5,388 nt of DNA from Pseudomonadota bacterium. GTDB lineage: Bacteria > Pseudomonadota > Alphaproteobacteria > Rhodobacterales > Rhodobacteraceae. A model generated the notes under the pieces. It had not been told where the DNA came from, did not search any database, and was given only the letters and a program-made list of their open reading frames with translations. The stretch spans positions 1-5,388 of the forward strand of contig JACZTQ010000228.1 in assembly GCA_022573605.1 (NCBI GenBank), given 5' to 3'. Position numbers and translations under genes: made by a program. Shown in pieces: positions 5,087 through 5,388 of this stretch (position 1 is its first letter; every line of letters starts with the position of its first letter).

Positions 5087-5388
5087 ATGTTGAATTTCGG
5101 CAACCTCGCCCGGAAGGTCTTCGGCTCCACCAACGACCGCAAGATCAGGGCAGCCCAGCCTACCGTGGACGCGGTCAACGCCCTGGAGCCGGAAATGCAG
5201 GCGCTGAGCGACGAGCAGATCCGCGCCCGCACCCAGGAATTCCGCGACCGCCTGGCGGCCGGCGAGAGCCTCGACGACCTGCTGCCTGAAGCCTTCGCCA
5301 CGGTGCGCGAGGCGGCAAGGCGCACGCTCGGCGAGCGCCCCTTCGACGTGCAGATCGTCGGCGGGCTGGTGCTGCACCAGGGCAATAT
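5087..5388 (+). CDS. secA: Preprotein translocase ATPase SecA, N-terminal part (cut by window end)
   Basis: The first 100 codons of SecA, the ATPase motor that binds SecYEG and drives unfolded preproteins across the inner membrane. The translation begins MLNFGNLARKVFGSTNDRK and continues through INALEP-like VNALEPEMQALSDEQIR, LPEAFATVREAARRTLGERP and FDVQIVGGLVLHQGN, all hallmarks of the SecA N-terminus. The window ends a few residues before the expected Walker A (TGEGKT), so no catalytic residue is seen. The ATG at 5087 is chosen for homology and for GGAG 10 nt upstream; an ATG at 5071 is out of frame. The gene is divergent from the parvulin gene, fitting a shared role in protein export. No SecM-like arrest peptide is recognised in the leader. 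Confidence 0.97.
   Translation, partial: MLNFGNLARKVFGSTNDRKIRAAQPTVDAVNALEPEMQALSDEQIRARTQEFRDRLAAGESLDDLLPEAFATVREAARRTLGERPFDVQIVGGLVLHQGN

Noticed and set aside
4948..5289. Plus-strand frame upstream of and overlapping secA, considered as a SecM-like leader
   Set aside because: It starts at TTG without a ribosome binding site, overlaps secA out of frame for about 200 nt, and has neither a signal peptide nor an arrest-like motif.

Overview
The window is GC-rich DNA with a strong G/C bias at third codon positions. It looks like the chromosome of an alphaproteobacterium, probably Rhodospirillales-like. The support is the protein sequences (SecA, ArgJ and MutT of alphaproteobacterial type), the neighbourhood secA / SurA-PrsA-type parvulin / argJ / mutT, and intergenic palindromes of a kind common in that group. 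The species cannot be named from the sequence alone.

Layout from left to right. (1) Positions 21-287 hold a MITE-like element with 30-bp near-perfect terminal inverted repeats enclosing two further long hairpins. (2) Positions 285-1571, minus strand, encode a 428-residue signalling protein with a degenerate histidine-kinase ATPase-like region, a degenerate receiver and a C-terminal canonical receiver. Its stop codon lies inside the terminal repeat of the element. (3) Positions 1572-2022 contain no gene. Most of this stretch is a mosaic of palindromes: a pair of REP-like arms, a 38-bp perfect inverted repeat, a small hairpin and a diverged 32-bp direct repeat. (4) Positions 2023-4834, minus strand, hold three genes read in the order parvulin-type peptidyl-prolyl isomerase, argJ, mutT. 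argJ and mutT overlap by 4 nt (GTGA). (5) Positions 4835-5086 are a divergent intergenic region with a good TTGACA promoter candidate facing right and a hairpin just before the secA ribosome binding site. (6) From 5087 to the window end is the first 100 codons of secA, cut by the window edge.

How the genes relate. SecA drives preproteins through SecYEG, and the divergent parvulin carries a signal peptide and should act on proteins after export, so the pair makes functional sense. ArgJ (arginine biosynthesis) and MutT (nucleotide-pool cleaning) are housekeeping genes that share the parvulin's strand. The receiver protein appears to be a separate unit.

I found no clear new multi-gene system. 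The best candidates for a second look are the nested inverted-repeat element that ends the receiver gene, the receiver protein's unusual architecture, the repeat mosaic, the coiled-coil-like N-terminal extension of ArgJ, and the secA leader.
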